DNA from: Desulfamplus magnetovallimortis
Lineage (GTDB): Bacteria; Desulfobacterota; Desulfobacteria; Desulfobacterales; Desulfobacteraceae
DNA: 35,598 nucleotides
Direction: 5' to 3'
Assembly: GCF_900170035.1 (NCBI RefSeq)
Contig: NZ_LT828543.1
Location: 61,147-96,744, forward strand
Position 1 is the stretch's first letter. Each line of letters begins with the position of its first letter. Of the stretch, positions 33,223 through 35,598 are shown one piece after another. The translations under genes and the position numbers were made by a program. The notes below the pieces were generated by a model. It was not told the origin of the DNA. It searched no databases and saw only the letters and a program-made list of their open reading frames with translations.

Positions 33223-34506
33223 ATGACGGATTTTGCAACCCTGACCCTTGACGGGAAAACTTATAATCTGCCTGTCATTGTGGGCAGTGAAGGTGAAAAG
33301 GCAATTGATATAAGATCATTACGGCAGGAAACCGGTCACATTACATTTGACCCAGGATTTGCCAACACCGGAAGCTGTCAGAGTGCCATTACCTTTATGG
33401 ATGGTGAGAAGGGAATTTTGAGATACAGGGGCTATCCCATTGAGCAACTTGCCGAAAAATCGACATTTGTGGAGACCGCCTATCTTCTCATAAATGGAAA
33501 CCTTCCGGATAGATCCGCACTGACAAGAAAAAGTGTCATGTTAAATGACTTTTCTCTTCTACATGAAGACATGAAGGCGTTTTACCAGAATTTTCCCAGC
33601 AAGGCCCATCCAATGGGAATTCTTTCAGCCATGCTGAATGCCTTGAGAAGTTTCTATCCTGAATTGATTGATCTTGAGGAGGATCTTAACCAGACATTTC
33701 TGCGTCTTATCTCCAAAGTAAGAACCATGGCTGCCATGGCATACAAGATATCAAGGGGTCATGCAACTGTATATCCAAGGTCTGATTATTCATACTGCGC
33801 AAATTTTCTTCACATGATGTTTGATAATCCTGTGATCCCCTACCAGATGAAGGATGATCTTGTACAGGCGCTCAATGTTTTCTGGATTCTTCATGCTGAT
33901 CATGAGCAGAACTGCTCCACAGCAGCGGTAAGGGTTGTCGGCAGTGGAAAGGTAAATCTTTATGCTGCTCTTTCCGCTGGTATTTCAGCTTTGTGGGGCC
34001 CCCTTCATGGAGGAGCAAACCAGGCTGTTATTCAGATGCTTGAATCCATGCACAGGGAAGGCTTTACACCGGCGCAGGTAATTGAAAAAGCAAAGGATAA
34101 AGATGATCCGTTCCGTCTAATGGGATTTGGTCACAGGGTTTACAAAACTTATGACCCCCGTGCAAAAATTATGAAAAAGATGTGCGACAAGGTACTTGCC
34201 ATACTCAATATCAAAGACCCGTTGCTTGACATTGCCATGGGACTTGAAGAGGCTGCCCTTAATGACACTTATTTTCAGGACAAAAATCTCTATCCCAATG
34301 TTGATTTTTACAGTGGTATTGTACTTCGGGCAATGGGAATTCCCACAAACATGTTTACTGTCATGTTTGCAATAGGCAGGCTTCCTGGCTGGATTGCACA
34401 ATGGCGTGAAGATGCCCTTGATCCTAACCAGAGAATCAGCAGACCAAGGCAGGTATATACCGGCGAAACAATAAGGGATTATATTCCTATTGGAGATAGG
34501 AAATAG
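33223..34506 (+). CDS. gltA: Citrate synthase (type II)
   Basis: Condenses acetyl-CoA and oxaloacetate to citrate, 427 residues, the length of the hexameric Gram-negative type. The catalytic triad is H262 (GPLHGGAN), H304 (MGFGHRVYKTYDPRA) and D361 (NVDFYSGIVL). The N-terminal beta-rich extension with DIRSLRQETGHITFDPGFANT is typical of the type II enzyme. TAAGGAG (33208-33214) is eight bases before ATG. In sulfate-reducing relatives citrate synthase can feed an oxidative citric acid cycle; whether it does here is inference. A terminator-like hairpin follows 26 bases after the stop. Confidence 0.97.
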   Translation: MTDFATLTLDGKTYNLPVIVGSEGEKAIDIRSLRQETGHITFDPGFANTGSCQSAITFMDGEKGILRYRGYPIEQLAEKSTFVETAYLLINGNLPDRSALTRKSVMLNDFSLLHEDMKAFYQNFPSKAHPMGILSAMLNALRSFYPELIDLEEDLNQTFLRLISKVRTMAAMAYKISRGHATVYPRSDYSYCANFLHMMFDNPVIPYQMKDDLVQALNVFWILHADHEQNCSTAAVRVVGSGKVNLYAALSAGISALWGPLHGGANQAVIQMLESMHREGFTPAQVIEKAKDKDDPFRLMGFGHRVYKTYDPRAKIMKKMCDKVLAILNIKDPLLDIAMGLEEAALNDTYFQDKNLYPNVDFYSGIVLRAMGIPTNMFTVMFAIGRLPGWIAQWREDALDPNQRISRPRQVYTGETIRDYIPIGDRK

Positions 34507-34529
34507 ATCTTGTGTGTCGAATATAAACT

Positions 34530-34647
34530 TGTGGCAGATGTGTCTGCCATAGCTTTTTTATAAGAAAGTCCCCGTATTTCAAGGTTTTTTTCAGGGCTTT
34601 CATGCTTCGTTGTGGCAAGACGGGTTTGCCATGGCCGTTATATAGGT
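34530..34647 (+). repeat. F4 two-hairpin module, single copy
   Basis: Begins in TGTGGCAGATGTGTCTGCCAT, continues with AGAAAGTCCCCG...CAGGGCTTTCATGCTTCG and ends TGTGGCAAGACGGGTTTGCCATGGCCG, matching the modules at 9071-9260 and 22181-22340. It lies in the gap between citrate synthase and the family 3 binding protein. Confidence 0.75.
34532..34559 (+). terminator. Intrinsic terminator after citrate synthase
   Basis: TGGCAGA (34532-34538) pairs with TCTGCCA (34543-34549) with loop TGTG, followed by TAGC and TTTTTT (34554-34559). The hairpin is also the leading part of an F4 module, suggesting that the repeat has been recruited as the transcript end. Confidence 0.65.
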
Positions 34648-34674
34648 TTCCAGCAAAAGGATTTTGTCATCTGA

Positions 34675-34713
34675 TTTAAGGGCAACCAAATCTGGGGTGC
34701 CCTTAAAATTTTT
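34675..34713 (+). terminator. Hairpin terminator candidate before binding-protein gene
   Basis: TTTAAGGGCA (34675-34684) and TGCCCTTAAA (34698-34707) are perfect 10-bp arms with a 13-base loop, followed by ATTTTTG. It may insulate the next gene from the citrate synthase transcript, or act as its leader hairpin. Confidence 0.55.
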
Positions 34714-34793
34714 GTCAAGTCAATTATCTGGAAGATTACAATTGGAACAATTGATAACTTACGGTTTTTGAAACCAAAAAGAGAGGAACAACT

Positions 34794-35537
34794 ATGAAAA
34801 AAACTATTGTCACCATTGCTGCTTTATTCTTTACATCCATCTCCTATGCTCAAAGTTTGGAAGATATTACATGGGTTACTGAAGACTATCCTCCTTTTAA
34901 CTATTCAGAAAATGGTGCTGCTGCCGGAATATCAGTAGATGTTCTCCTTGAAATCTGGAAAAGAGCCGGCTTGAATAAAACAGTGGCAGATATTAAAATC
35001 TGGCCATGGTCTCGGGGATATGAAATGACCAAAAAGAAAGTTGGTCTCTGCCTTTTCAGCATGACAATCACAGATTCACGAAAAGAGTTTTTTAAATTTG
35101 TAGGCCCTATTCCAGCAGGCTCTGGAAATACCATCATTGCAAAAAAGAGCAAAGAATTAAAACTGAATTCCATTGACGACTTAAAGAAATTAAAGATAGG
35201 TATTATTCTTAAGGATGTCGGAGAACAGCTTCTCGTAGATGCCGGTATTGACAAAAACACTCTGGATCAATGTGTTGATCCTGCCTGTCTGTTAAAAAAG
35301 CTGGATGCAGGAAGAGTTGATGCCATATCCTATGGTTATGAAACTGCTGTTTATAAAATGAAAGAATTGGGAATAGATCATACCAAGTTCGAGAATGTTT
35401 ACACATTAAGCGAATCTAACATGGGATATGCCTTTCACAAAGACACAGATCCATCAATTATTGAAAAGCTTCAGGCCATTTTGGATGAGATCAATGCCGA
35501 CGGTACAGGGAAAAAAATTCAGAGCAAGTATCAATAA
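34794..35537 (+). CDS. Periplasmic amino-acid-type binding protein, family 3
   Basis: A 247-residue solute-binding protein (SBP_bac_3 type). A Sec signal peptide is at residues 1-19 (MKKTIVTIAALFFTSISYA|Q). Mature landmarks are WVTEDYPPFNYSENGAAAGISVDVLLEIWKRAG, LCLFSMTITDSRKEFFKFVGPI and the later LKKLKIGIILKDVGEQLL, the family's two-lobed ligand cleft. Arginine R96 (DSRKEF) corresponds to the residue that grips the alpha-carboxylate in amino-acid receptors. No permease or ATPase gene follows in the window, so it is either an orphan receptor or linked to genes beyond the edge. GAGAGGA lies shortly before ATG 34794. Confidence 0.88.
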   Translation: MKKTIVTIAALFFTSISYAQSLEDITWVTEDYPPFNYSENGAAAGISVDVLLEIWKRAGLNKTVADIKIWPWSRGYEMTKKKVGLCLFSMTITDSRKEFFKFVGPIPAGSGNTIIAKKSKELKLNSIDDLKKLKIGIILKDVGEQLLVDAGIDKNTLDQCVDPACLLKKLDAGRVDAISYGYETAVYKMKELGIDHTKFENVYTLSESNMGYAFHKDTDPSIIEKLQAILDEINADGTGKKIQSKYQ

Positions 35538-35549
35538 ATCAAGGGTTGT

Positions 35550-35598
35550 AATTGCTTTTTCAGAAGTTATTGCAGTTGTCTGAACCAGGATAACCAAG
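35550..35598 (-). repeat. F1 element, copy H, cut by window end
   Basis: ATTGCTTTTTCAGAAGTTATTGCAGTTGTCTGAACCAGGATAACCA matches the left part of reverse-oriented F1 copies C and E. The outer 14-bp terminal repeat is missing (TTGTA instead). It runs off the window edge. Confidence 0.75.

Overview
The window is AT-rich bacterial DNA that looks like a large-genome, anaerobic Desulfobacterota (Desulfobacteraceae-like) chromosome. That assignment is inference. It rests on the gene mix (many hybrid and PAS sensor kinases, CheB-CheR-PAS fusions, a MASE3 kinase, FmdB next to citrate synthase) and on intergenic palindromes of the 'CTGAATCAGGATAACCAGGAT' kind. No rRNA, tRNA, CRISPR array, phage gene or transposase gene was found.

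Layout. (1) 1-4355, plus strand: asd, a DUF364-type protein, a hicA-hicB toxin-antitoxin pair and a DUF3592-like membrane protein. (2) 5181-10894, plus strand: a dipeptide/oligopeptide-type ABC importer in the order permease, permease, fused double ATPase, Tat-exported binding protein. Every gap between these genes is filled with repeats. (3) 11038-21913, minus strand: a signalling block with two CheB-CheR-PAS fusion paralogues flanking a receiver protein, a MASE3 histidine kinase split by a -1 frameshift at an A AAA AAG heptamer, a PAS/HisKA_2 kinase and a second receiver. (4) 22729-26537, plus strand: a two-gene unit of a PHP-domain/SMC-like ATPase (TrlF-like) overlapping an AlbA_2/HATPase protein. 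This is the best candidate for a little-studied, possibly defensive, system. (5) 26797-32564, minus strand: saccharopine-pathway reductase and dehydrogenase genes, a TrmB-like regulator and a hybrid kinase. (6) 32866-35537, plus strand: FmdB-type zinc ribbon, citrate synthase and a family 3 solute-binding protein.

The most striking property is between the genes. At least five families of short non-coding repeats occupy nearly every gap. Family F1 (about 167 bp, 14-bp terminal inverted repeats ACTCAAAATCGACA, eight full or partial copies) has 4-bp target duplications at three copies. Family F2 (128-158 bp, ends GGCATCYTTCAT) has perfect 8-bp target duplications at two copies. One F2 copy sits inside an F1 copy. 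The other sits inside a 61-bp tandem array (F3), and removing it restores the exact 61-bp period. A third element (F5) interrupts another F1 copy. F4 is an 80-bp two-hairpin module, often tandem. These behave as MITE-like non-autonomous elements. One of them supplies the stop codon of the AlbA_2 gene.

Functionally the window joins amino-acid metabolism (asd, saccharopine pathway, citrate synthase), peptide and amino-acid uptake, and dense phosphorelay signalling. The importer and binding proteins and the saccharopine genes fit an organism that scavenges amino acids.
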